Shown here one piece after another: positions 26,304 through 33,782 of a stretch of 64,000 nt of DNA; the stretch's first letter is position 1, and the number at the start of each line of letters is the position of its first letter. This stretch comes from S5-A14a sp022766365 (GTDB lineage Bacteria; Bacillota; Clostridia; Peptostreptococcales; Anaerovoracaceae): assembly GCA_050313295.1 (NCBI GenBank), contig JBNPLD010000003.1; one strand, given 5' to 3'. The notes beneath the pieces were generated by a model. That model saw only the letters and a program-made list of their open reading frames with translations. It did not search any database and had not been told where the DNA came from. Made by a program: the position numbers and the translations under genes.

Positions 26304-28295
26304 CTACTCGATATAGAGATAGACTTTCTCGATACTGCTGATCTTTTTCCCCGGTTGCGGATATTGACCCTTTACCGTAATACTGTCATCGCCTTGATCC
26401 TGTACCACAGAATATCCAAGTCCGGCATTTGCCAGTATCTTCTTTGCTTCTTCCAGAGATTTCCCTACAACTGTCGGTACTTCACTTTGGCTTTCATTGA
26501 GTTTTGTTTTTTCCTCATCGGTAAGCTTCGCTTCAACACCAACATAAGGGAAGGCCTTTTCAAAAAATTCCTTAATCATAGGACCTGCCGTAGTTCCTCC
26601 ATCTAAACCGTACGTAGGTGAATCCACCATGATTACGATTGCAAACTTAGGATCGTCAACAGGTGCTATACACACCATGGATCCATATACATAATGTGTG
26701 TAGACACCATTTATCGGCTTTTCCGAGGTTCCCGTCTTTCCGGCTATTCTCACACCGGGTATGGCAACATTGCCTCCATTCTTTTGAATCATAAGTTCCA
26801 TTGCAGACATGGTCTCCTCAGCCGTCTTCTTCGAGATGACCTTTTTCTTTATCTCGACGGGGAACTTTTGTATCACCTTGCCATTCTTATCTGTCAGTTC
26901 TTTCACCAGTCTTGGCTTAAGCAGAACTCCATCGTTGGCAATACATGACACCGCCTGGCACATTTCAATCGGTGTCACCGCAATACCCTGCCCAAATGCA
27001 AGGTTCGCATGGGTCACCTGATTTAAATTCTCCAATGGAGGTACAAGGGGGTATGCTTCCCCGGGCAAATCTATGCCGGTCTTCTCGGTCAGACCATACA
27101 AATTCAGATATTTATATTGCCTGTCAGCCCCCATGCGCTCTGCCAAGGTTACCATCACGACATTGCATGAATTTGCAAGAGCCTCCTTCAAGGTTTCATT
27201 TCCGTGACTTACGTTGTTGGCACAGTGAATGGTCGATCCTGCAACTGTAATGTTTCCCCCGCAGTAGAATGGCTCATCAGGAGTCGCAATTTCTTCCTCA
27301 AGAGCTGATGAAACCGTTACAACTTTAACTGTAGACCCTGGTTCATACAGGTCGCTGACAACCGGATTAGTCCACAGTTTACTGAGATACTCTCCCTTCT
27401 CCTTATCTGAAAGCTTGTTAAATTTTTTCTTTTCTGCAGAATCTACAGGTGATGTAGGATTGTTTGGATCAAAACTTGGAGCACTGGCCATTGCCAGAAC
27501 ATCTCCGGTCTTCGGATCCATCACCACAGCCTGAATACTCTGCGGTTTATATTTTTTCATTCCGTTTTCAATAGCAGTTTCAAGATAATGTTGAAGAACT
27601 TCATCAATTGTAGTTACAACATTAAGTCCATCTTCAGCCTCATAGTATTTTTCCGATCCGTAGGCGAGAGGGTCCCCATGAACGTCAGCATTTCTTATCC
27701 ATCTTCCTGCCACACCGCTGAGATAATCATCATACTGAAGTTCCAGACCGGAACGGCCTCGATTATCGCTATTTACACTTCCAAGGACATGGGATGCAAA
27801 ATCCCCCATAGGATATGACCGTCTGCTTGCCTCTGCCACCTGCAAACTGGGGATCTCTAACTTTTTGAGCTTTTCCAGCTTATCTTTTTCCAAATACTGG
27901 CTCATCTTTAATAGAGGTGACTCAGACTTTAGAGTATCCATTATGTCTTCTTTGGTATCACCTGTTACCGCAGATATTTTTTCGGCCAGATCCTCAAGTT
28001 TAGCGCCTTTGTATTCATCTCGAACCACAGGTGGTCTCACCCATACGTTATATGACATAGCACTGGCTGCCAGCGGCTTCCCGTTCCTGTCATAAATAAT
28101 CCCTCTTTTTGCCTCAATAGGTACGTCGCCCTTTTGCTGCCGTATGGCTCTGTCCCTATATTCCTCCGCGTTAATGATCTGAATCCAAGCGAGTCGAAAA
28201 ACCATTAAACACAGAACTGCAAGCACACAAACAAACAGGATAACGATCCTGTGTTTGGTAGCCCTTTCAGTCTTGTTCTTTTCAATATATACCAT
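26304..28295 (-). CDS. ftsI: Class B penicillin-binding protein (FtsI/PBP2B/SpoVD type) with PASTA domain
   Basis: A 663-residue septal transpeptidase. One N-terminal transmembrane helix (about 17-36) is followed by the class B pedestal (RGIIYDRNGKPLA, RSGLELQYDDYLSG) and the transpeptidase domain, with active serine Ser321 in STVK, Ser376-Cys-Asn378 and Lys520-Thr-Gly522. One PASTA domain (about 600-663, VPTVVGKSLEEAKKIL) closes the protein. The ATG at 28293-28295 has GAGGG nine bases before it; a TTG three codons earlier has no spacing. It has its own promoter and is separated from ftsL by a terminator. FtsI versus SpoVD cannot be decided from sequence alone. Confidence 0.92.
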   Translation of the reverse strand: MVYIEKNKTERATKHRIVILFVCVLAVLCLMVFRLAWIQIINAEEYRDRAIRQQKGDVPIEAKRGIIYDRNGKPLAASAMSYNVWVRPPVVRDEYKGAKLEDLAEKISAVTGDTKEDIMDTLKSESPLLKMSQYLEKDKLEKLKKLEIPSLQVAEASRRSYPMGDFASHVLGSVNSDNRGRSGLELQYDDYLSGVAGRWIRNADVHGDPLAYGSEKYYEAEDGLNVVTTIDEVLQHYLETAIENGMKKYKPQSIQAVVMDPKTGDVLAMASAPSFDPNNPTSPVDSAEKKKFNKLSDKEKGEYLSKLWTNPVVSDLYEPGSTVKVVTVSSALEEEIATPDEPFYCGGNITVAGSTIHCANNVSHGNETLKEALANSCNVVMVTLAERMGADRQYKYLNLYGLTEKTGIDLPGEAYPLVPPLENLNQVTHANLAFGQGIAVTPIEMCQAVSCIANDGVLLKPRLVKELTDKNGKVIQKFPVEIKKKVISKKTAEETMSAMELMIQKNGGNVAIPGVRIAGKTGTSEKPINGVYTHYVYGSMVCIAPVDDPKFAIVIMVDSPTYGLDGGTTAGPMIKEFFEKAFPYVGVEAKLTDEEKTKLNESQSEVPTVVGKSLEEAKKILANAGLGYSVVQDQGDDSITVKGQYPQPGKKISSIEKVYLYIE

Positions 28296-28341
28296 ATGGG
28301 TCAACCCTCGCTCTTTCTTAACCCGAATATCCGCTTGTGAT

Positions 28342-28369
28342 ATTGTACCGTCAAATTAACAGTCGGCAA
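28342..28369 (-). promoter_or_regulatory. Promoter of the PBP gene
   Basis: On the minus strand TTGCCG (28364-28369), a 16-base spacer and TACAAT (28342-28347). It lies just after the ftsL terminator, so the block from the PBP gene to ftsZ can be transcribed on its own. Confidence 0.55.
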
Positions 28370-28387
28370 CAGTTTATCTCAAACATC

Positions 28388-28427
28388 AAAAAAACCAGAC
28401 AATCTATATGTATTCAGTTGTCTGGTT
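28388..28427 (-). terminator. Terminator between ftsL and the PBP gene
   Basis: A perfect ten-pair stem AACCAGACAA/TTGTCTGGTT (28393-28402 with 28418-28427), with seven T after it on the minus strand. Its presence inside the division cluster is unusual. Confidence 0.85.
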
Positions 28428-28450
28428 TTCGTATTCAGTTATTTATTTGC

Positions 28451-28777
28451 CTAATTATATGCCTGGCTTTTTAGCATCGCTGCAAAGCCCCCCTGCGGCC
28501 TGTCATTATCAGTCAAATAAATACATTGATCCTCACTCGGATATACCATGCCGAGCTGTTCAATGGCTACTTTCTCAATGCTGTCGATATTATTTGAACT
28601 CTTAACTTTAATCTTTAAAGTGTCGATTTCCCCCTGTAAATCAGCATTGACTCTCGAATACTCATTGTTGTCCACCTGGACATTGGCATTGTATGCATCG
28701 ATAAGCACCATGAACAGTAGAATCACTCCAATAAAGAGGACTGCCAAGATAATTTTAAATTGTTCCTTTCTCTTCAT
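28451..28777 (-). CDS. ftsL: FtsL-like division protein
   Basis: A 108-residue bitopic membrane protein: a short basic start (MKRKEQFK), one helix (about 9-28), then a coiled-coil stretch (VNADLQGEIDTLKIKVKSS) and a tail with IEKVAIEQLGMVYPSEDQCIY, the pattern seen in clostridial FtsL/DivIC proteins. Sequence conservation in this family is poor; position between rsmH and the PBP gene is the main argument. The ATG at 28775-28777 has GAGG upstream. It would join FtsQ and the PBP in the septal complex. Confidence 0.75.
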   Translation of the reverse strand: MKRKEQFKIILAVLFIGVILLFMVLIDAYNANVQVDNNEYSRVNADLQGEIDTLKIKVKSSNNIDSIEKVAIEQLGMVYPSEDQCIYLTDNDRPQGGFAAMLKSQAYN

Positions 28778-28796
28778 AATTATTCCTCGCAATTCC

Positions 28797-29810
28797 TTAT
28801 ATCTTTTCACATACCCTCATCTTAGCACTGCGAGATCTCGGATTGACTTCGACTTCCCCTTTAGTCGGTATGATAGGTTTTCCTGAGATTTTTCTCACAT
28901 CCGCCACCTTTCCACATACGCAGATGGGAAACTCCGGCGGGCAAGTACAAGGGTTTGCCCTTTTGCTAAATATGTTCTTCACTATCCTGTCTTCCAGAGA
29001 GTGAAATGATATTACACATAACCTGCCGTTATGTTCAAGTACGTCACAGAAATCTTCGACCGCTTTCGCAAGATGACTGAGTTCCTGATTGACTTCGATT
29101 CGTATAGCCTGGAAAGTTCGCTTCGCAGGATGAGGCCCCTCTCTTCTGGATCTTGCCGGAATGGCAGCTTTTATAACATCAACAAGTTGAGTAGTAGTCT
29201 CGATTGGTGCCTCTTGCCTTTTCTTAACGATGAACTTGGCAATTCGTTTTGCCCAGGCCTCTTCTCCATAGGTTTTAATCACTTCACTGAGGTCGTATTC
29301 ATCGTATGTATTTACCACATCGTAGGCTGTAAAGGATCCATCTTGATCCATCCTCATATCCAATGGAGCTTCCCTCATATAGGAAAATCCTCTTTCGGGT
29401 CTGTCCAGCTGAAAAGAGGAAACCCCCAGATCCAAAATAGCTCCGTCGATCTTGTCTTTACCAATTCTGCCTTCTTTCACAAGTTTGGACAGAATAGCCT
29501 TAATCTCGGAATAATTGCCGTGGACAAAAATCTTATTACAGTTATATCCTTCAAGCCTCTTCTCGGCAGCCTCCAGGGCTGCATTATCCCTGTCTATTCC
29601 TATAAGAGTCCCATTCCTTCCAAGCTTTTCACAAATCAGTGCACTATGGCCACCACCACCTAGTGTCCCATCGACATATGTACCCTCAGGCCTTATATTC
29701 AGATTGACTATCGCTTCTTCCGGCAAAACAGTGGTGTGTCTAAAGCCGGTTTTTTTCAAGACTTCTTCGGCAACTTGTAATTTTTCGGCTTCTTTCTTCT
29801 TCACTTCCAT
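28797..29810 (-). CDS. rsmH: 16S rRNA (cytosine1402-N4)-methyltransferase
   Basis: A 337-residue SAM-dependent enzyme (MraW) that methylates C1402 in the decoding centre. Motifs: TYVDGTLGGGGHS (SAM-binding, about 43-55), LDLGVSSFQLDRPERGFSY, RMDQDG, and the C-terminal CVISFHSLEDRIVKNIF. It has about 20 extra residues before the usual FRHTTVLPEEAI start, which could mean translation begins later, though no better ribosome-binding site is seen. It follows mraZ by 17 bases. Confidence 0.95.
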   Translation of the reverse strand: MEVKKKEAEKLQVAEEVLKKTGFRHTTVLPEEAIVNLNIRPEGTYVDGTLGGGGHSALICEKLGRNGTLIGIDRDNAALEAAEKRLEGYNCNKIFVHGNYSEIKAILSKLVKEGRIGKDKIDGAILDLGVSSFQLDRPERGFSYMREAPLDMRMDQDGSFTAYDVVNTYDEYDLSEVIKTYGEEAWAKRIAKFIVKKRQEAPIETTTQLVDVIKAAIPARSRREGPHPAKRTFQAIRIEVNQELSHLAKAVEDFCDVLEHNGRLCVISFHSLEDRIVKNIFSKRANPCTCPPEFPICVCGKVADVRKISGKPIIPTKGEVEVNPRSRSAKMRVCEKI

Positions 29811-29827
29811 GGGATTCTTCCTTCCGA

Positions 29828-30259
29828 TCAGAAGTTGTAAAGTGACAGCGCTTCGCTGAATGCCTCAGAGTCCATCTTTTCTCCGTTTTCAGCTCCATCC
29901 CACACTTCTTTAGCCCATATTTCAATTTTCTTCATGGCACCCATGGTAACGAGCTCTTTGGTGAATTCTCCGTAAGCTTTCAGTTCTGCAGGAACTACAA
30001 TTCTGCCCTGCTTGTCAAACTCGCACTCAACTGCGTTTGCACAAAAGTGTCTGATAAATGCTCGTACCTTCGGATCCGACTCAGGCAACAATGCTATCTT
30101 TTCCATCTGTTTTTCCCAATCGGGAATCGTGTATATATACAGACACTTATCAAGACCCTTTGTCAGCACACATCTTCCACCTAGGTTTTCTCTGTGTTTA
30201 GCAGGGACAATCACCCGGTTCTTACCGTCTATTGAATTGTTATAAGTCCCCATAAACAA
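29828..30259 (-). CDS. mraZ: Transcriptional regulator MraZ
   Basis: A 143-residue AbrB-fold DNA-binding protein made of two repeats, each with the D-x-x-x-R signature: SIDGKNRVIVPAKHR (about 10-24) and EFDKQGRIVVPAELK (about 80-94). MraZ represses its own operon. I kept the TTG at 30257-30259, because GAGG is then eight bases away; the ATG two codons later would be 14 away. Its binding boxes lie within the promoter at 30311-30344. First gene of the dcw cluster. Confidence 0.95.
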   Translation of the reverse strand: MFMGTYNNSIDGKNRVIVPAKHRENLGGRCVLTKGLDKCLYIYTIPDWEKQMEKIALLPESDPKVRAFIRHFCANAVECEFDKQGRIVVPAELKAYGEFTKELVTMGAMKKIEIWAKEVWDGAENGEKMDSEAFSEALSLYNF

Positions 30260-30310
30260 TCGGATTACCTCATATCTTCAGACACCAGTCCACACTGAAT
30301 TATTTGTTTT

Positions 30311-30344
30311 CACCATTTTACACCACTTTCCACCACTTTTCAAT
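30311..30344 (-). promoter_or_regulatory. dcw promoter overlapped by three MraZ boxes
   Basis: On the minus strand: TTGAAA (30339-30344), a 17-base spacer and TAAAAT (30316-30321). Within it three tandem ten-base units read AAAGTGGTGG, AAAGTGGTGT and AAAATGGTGA (30311-30340). These match the AAAGTGG boxes at ten-base spacing described for MraZ in other bacteria. A further AAGTGGTGGG lies at 30371-30380. MraZ bound here would block RNA polymerase. Confidence 0.8.
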
Positions 30345-30409
30345 ATTATCGACTTTAAAATGGGCATTTCCCACCACTTCAAAATATTTTTTTGCTCTGA
30401 AAATAAACA

Positions 30410-30450
30410 AAAAACGCACGTTCCACAACATATTGTGGGAACGTGCGTTT
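30410..30450 (-). terminator. Terminator after the 5'-nucleotidase gene
   Basis: AACGCACGTTCC (30414-30425) pairs perfectly with GGAACGTGCGTT (30439-30450), and six T follow on the minus strand. The 30260-30554 gap holds this, the mraZ promoter and about 100 AT-rich bases with nothing else visible. Confidence 0.85.
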
Positions 30451-30554
30451 GTGTGCCAAAATATTGATTTTTATCCTTAAAATTTACCTAAAAACTTACT
30501 CGAATAAGCTATGCTATAAATAGTCAATAATCTCGTTTAGCAAGTCATTTATTG

Positions 30555-32822
30555 CTATTTCCTCCATCTTGCCTTGTATTGGTTCTTCCTATGTTTGAAT
30601 ATAGTTCCTCCAGAAGTTGACGCCTTATATACTGAGGAACCCGAAGGTCCGAATAAACCTGTCGGCCTGTTCCTTCGCCTCCTTGCAGCACCCGTAAAAC
30701 CCATTATGAGTTTTACAATCAGCGTTATTATCAGAGCCACCACTGCAATTGCAAGAATCACCACCCCAAGAGCAAGCCAAAATATCTTGCTCGGGTTCTT
30801 AAGATATGCGGAAACGCTGCCCACATCCTCCAGAATTTTCCTGCCCTGGAGCTTTTCATAGGCAGCAGGAACACCATTATCTCCAAAGGAATCCATGTAC
30901 CTTACCACGGCATACCATTCCTTAAGTTCCGAACCATCCGGACGGCGAATAATCTGCTTTTCAAAATCCTTTATCTCTTTGCCGTCCTTATCCTTAGGTA
31001 CTATTGACAGTAACCCCTTGGATTTATCTGTAACAAGTCCCAGCATCTGGCAGGCATATAAGTCCCCCACAACTCTGTAGAGTTTGCCCTTATCCGGCTT
31101 CTGAAGACCTCCGCTCTTTATCATATCCTCTGTCCCTGCATCTATCGCTTTCAGGTCCTCTTTTTTCCAAACTCTGCTCGGATTCTCAGAATCTTTCCCT
31201 ATACCGGCTGCATAGGGAAGCGGATCGCCGTAATCAAGAGCATCCGGAACAACCTTATATATTTCCGATACTCTGTTAAGAAAAAGCCTGTGAGGATTAA
31301 TCCTGTACATGAGCCCCGAAACATAGAGCCTTGCCTCTGTCATGGATTCTGAAACGGTAGCGTCCACCTCCGCAAGGGCTCTCAATTCATCCCCGTTAAG
31401 GTAGACCGACACCAACGGATAGCCGGGCTTCCCATCGGGTCCCGAGCCGATAGAAAGGGAATTATAGGCATCTGCTGTAGTTATAGGCCCTTTTTTGAAG
31501 GTTCCTCTTACGGTTCCGGCATTCATAATGGAAGCATCTACAGGAGAATACTTATCTCCCTCCGCTTCCTTTATCGCATATATAAATGAGTCGGATATTA
31601 TATTACCAAGTCGTTCTTCTTTCTGTACAGTTCCAAGATTCTCAGTAGGTTCAAAATCAAATTTGCTCGTGGTCAATACCTGATCCCACTTGTAGCCGTA
31701 TGGCTTGAAAAATTCTTCGTCCACTAATTTCTTGAACTTTTCAAGTTCCCTGGCAGCTTCCTCATCAGAAGCTACAGATGCAAGAGGCAAAACTTCATAG
31801 CCCTGTCTTTGAAATTTCTCCCCTTCTTTGGATCTTGTCAAAACGATTTTCCCAATATTTTCGCAATAAGCGCCACAGGATCCGATGGTTGTACTGCCAA
31901 CTGTAATAGGCTCGTTCAAAAGCGTATGGCTGTGTCCGCTGATTATTACATCTATATCGGGAACTTCTTTCGCCATAATCTCGTCCTCGGACATTTCCTT
32001 GTCCTCACTTGTCCCACTGTGTGAAACAGCAATTATTACATCCGGTTTTTCCTTCTTGATTTTCTTAACAGTGGCTTTGGCAGCATTAACAGGGTCTTTA
32101 AACTCAGTTGCCGCCTCCGGTGCATACTCCAGGCTTTGTTTTCCAAAAATACCGAAGACTGCAATCTTCTTCCCCTTCTTCTCAATAATCGTATACTCTT
32201 TGCTGCCATAATTTTCTAAAGCAGCCTTTAAAGATTCTCCTTTTTCCTTCAGCTTATCATCTTTAATCGTCGCTTCCATATCAATATTAGAGTTGACCAT
32301 TTGTGGCAAAACATAAGGATTTTCAGGCTTATCCTTAGGTCTGAACCTGAATCTGAATTCATTATCCTCATCAAATTTCTTACTGTCTTCTCGTGATGAT
32401 TCCACCGCTCTGTTTAACATATCCGCCAAGCCCTGAGGTCTGTAATCAAATTCATGATTTCCAAGGGTCGTAACATCAAATCCGACAAATCCCATCATTC
32501 TCAGTTCTGCAGCCTCTGTTCTGAAAACAGTCTGATACGGTGTCCCCATTGAAAAATCACCGCCATCCAATACAATCGTATCCGGGTCTTCCTCCTTCGT
32601 CTGCTTGATTATCGTAGCAATCTGAGGAAAGCGTTCCAGATGAGAGTGCATATCGTGTTCAAACAGAATGGTCAGCTTGTTCGGATCCCGTTTTTCATCT
32701 TTGATTTTACTCTCCTCAGTTCCCATCTCTTGCACAGGTTCTGCAAAAGTCAGAACCGCCGGAAGCAGCAAACAGGCGGCAACGATTATACAAAGTAACC
32801 CTATTAGAATTCTCTTTAACAT
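30555..32822 (-). CDS. Membrane-anchored metallophosphatase/5'-nucleotidase
   Basis: A 755-residue exported enzyme. It has a signal peptide (about 1-27, ending VLTFAEP) and a calcineurin-like phosphatase domain with the metal-binding motifs HDMHSHLE, DGGDFSMGT, GNHEFDY, VSHSGTSED and SGHSHT. A 5'-nucleotidase C-terminal domain follows (NAGTVRGTFKKGPIT). Near the C terminus comes one hydrophobic helix (about 690-715), then an arginine-rich cytoplasmic tail, so the enzyme would face outward while held in the membrane. It probably releases phosphate and nucleosides from external nucleotides or related esters. Single gene with its own terminator. Confidence 0.88.
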   Translation of the reverse strand: MLKRILIGLLCIIVAACLLLPAVLTFAEPVQEMGTEESKIKDEKRDPNKLTILFEHDMHSHLERFPQIATIIKQTKEEDPDTIVLDGGDFSMGTPYQTVFRTEAAELRMMGFVGFDVTTLGNHEFDYRPQGLADMLNRAVESSREDSKKFDEDNEFRFRFRPKDKPENPYVLPQMVNSNIDMEATIKDDKLKEKGESLKAALENYGSKEYTIIEKKGKKIAVFGIFGKQSLEYAPEAATEFKDPVNAAKATVKKIKKEKPDVIIAVSHSGTSEDKEMSEDEIMAKEVPDIDVIISGHSHTLLNEPITVGSTTIGSCGAYCENIGKIVLTRSKEGEKFQRQGYEVLPLASVASDEEAARELEKFKKLVDEEFFKPYGYKWDQVLTTSKFDFEPTENLGTVQKEERLGNIISDSFIYAIKEAEGDKYSPVDASIMNAGTVRGTFKKGPITTADAYNSLSIGSGPDGKPGYPLVSVYLNGDELRALAEVDATVSESMTEARLYVSGLMYRINPHRLFLNRVSEIYKVVPDALDYGDPLPYAAGIGKDSENPSRVWKKEDLKAIDAGTEDMIKSGGLQKPDKGKLYRVVGDLYACQMLGLVTDKSKGLLSIVPKDKDGKEIKDFEKQIIRRPDGSELKEWYAVVRYMDSFGDNGVPAAYEKLQGRKILEDVGSVSAYLKNPSKIFWLALGVVILAIAVVALIITLIVKLIMGFTGAARRRRNRPTGLFGPSGSSVYKASTSGGTIFKHRKNQYKARWRK

Positions 32823-32946
32823 ATCTACACCTCTCGATTTGAGTTTTTAACGATTTTGATTCTCTCTTTTATATTACCACATACTTTGAGAAATTTCCAT
32901 TTTTACCTACACAGAAACAAAATATCTGTAATGCTCTAATCTATAT

Positions 32947-32972
32947 CAGGTGACATCATCAGGTGACATCAT
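32947..32972. repeat. Tandem 13-base direct repeat upstream of the ABC exporter
   Basis: CAGGTGACATCAT occurs twice head to tail (32947-32959 and 32960-32972), 24 bases upstream of the -35 region of the ABC transporter promoter and between two divergent genes. It could be an operator; no regulator gene is adjacent. Confidence 0.6.
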
Positions 32973-32996
32973 CTGCGCGGCACGGGTTTTCTTGCT

Positions 32997-33024
32997 TTAA
33001 CAAAACATATCTATGTGATATAAT
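32997..33024 (+). promoter_or_regulatory. Promoter of the ABC exporter genes
   Basis: TTAACA (32997-33002), a 16-base spacer and a perfect TATAAT (33019-33024), 32 bases before the start codon. Confidence 0.6.
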
Positions 33025-33056
33025 TGTTTTATCATAAATGTCAGAAAAGGATTAGA

Positions 33057-33761
33057 ATGATGAGCTACGTAGAGTTTAGAAATGTGAAAAAAGTTTATCA
33101 CATGGGTGAAGTTGATATAGAGGCTTTGAAGGATGCCAGCTTTAACATTGAAAAGGGTGAGTTTGTAGTGATAGTTGGTCCTTCCGGAGCAGGAAAGACA
33201 ACTCTTCTGAACATACTTGGAGGAATGGATACCCTGACGGAGGGGCATGTCCTGTTAGACGGCAAGGATATTTCCGGCTATTCAAAGAAGGAGTTAACTC
33301 AGTACAGGCGTCATGATATCGGTTTCGTATTCCAATTCTACAACCTTATCAATAACCTTACAGTTGTGGAAAATGTGAGCCTGGCAACTCAAATTTGTGA
33401 TGATCCGATAGATTCAGAGGAGGTACTTGGGCATGTGGGTCTGGGAGAAAGATTGAAAAATTTTCCGTCTCAGCTTTCAGGAGGTGAGCAACAACGTGTT
33501 GCCATAGCGAGAGCATTAGCCAAAAATCCGAAGCTGTTGCTTTGTGATGAACCCACCGGGGCACTTGACTATGTAACCGGAAAAAATGTTTTGCGTCTCC
33601 TATATGACACTTGCCGGGCAACCGGAATGACCGTCATCATAATCACCCATAATACAGCTCTTACGGCAATGGCTGATAGAATAATCCATGTTAAAAACGG
33701 GACTGTAACGGCAGAAGAGATTAATAACAATATTACCCCTATTGAAGATATAGAATGGTAG
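33057..33761 (+). CDS. ABC transporter ATP-binding protein (MacB/LolD type)
   Basis: A 234-residue ATPase: Walker A GPSGAGKTT at residues 41-49, Q-loop VFQFYNLINNLTVVENV, signature LSGGEQQRVAIARAL (near 140), Walker B LLLCDEPTGALD, and the H-loop ITHNTAL. The closest group is the LolD/MacB/FtsE-type ATPases that pair with FtsX-domain permeases and act as mechanotransmission exporters. The ATG at 33057 has AAGGA before it. It is followed after 21 bases by its permease. Confidence 0.93.
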   Translation: MMSYVEFRNVKKVYHMGEVDIEALKDASFNIEKGEFVVIVGPSGAGKTTLLNILGGMDTLTEGHVLLDGKDISGYSKKELTQYRRHDIGFVFQFYNLINNLTVVENVSLATQICDDPIDSEEVLGHVGLGERLKNFPSQLSGGEQQRVAIARALAKNPKLLLCDEPTGALDYVTGKNVLRLLYDTCRATGMTVIIITHNTALTAMADRIIHVKNGTVTAEEINNNITPIEDIEW

Positions 33762-33782
33762 ATAGAACCGGAAAGCACAGAA

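Noticed and set aside
32823..32946. A promoter for the 5'-nucleotidase gene (TGG-TAATAT extended -10)
   Set aside because: Only the -10 half is convincing and the position relative to the start is not decisive, so it is left unlisted.
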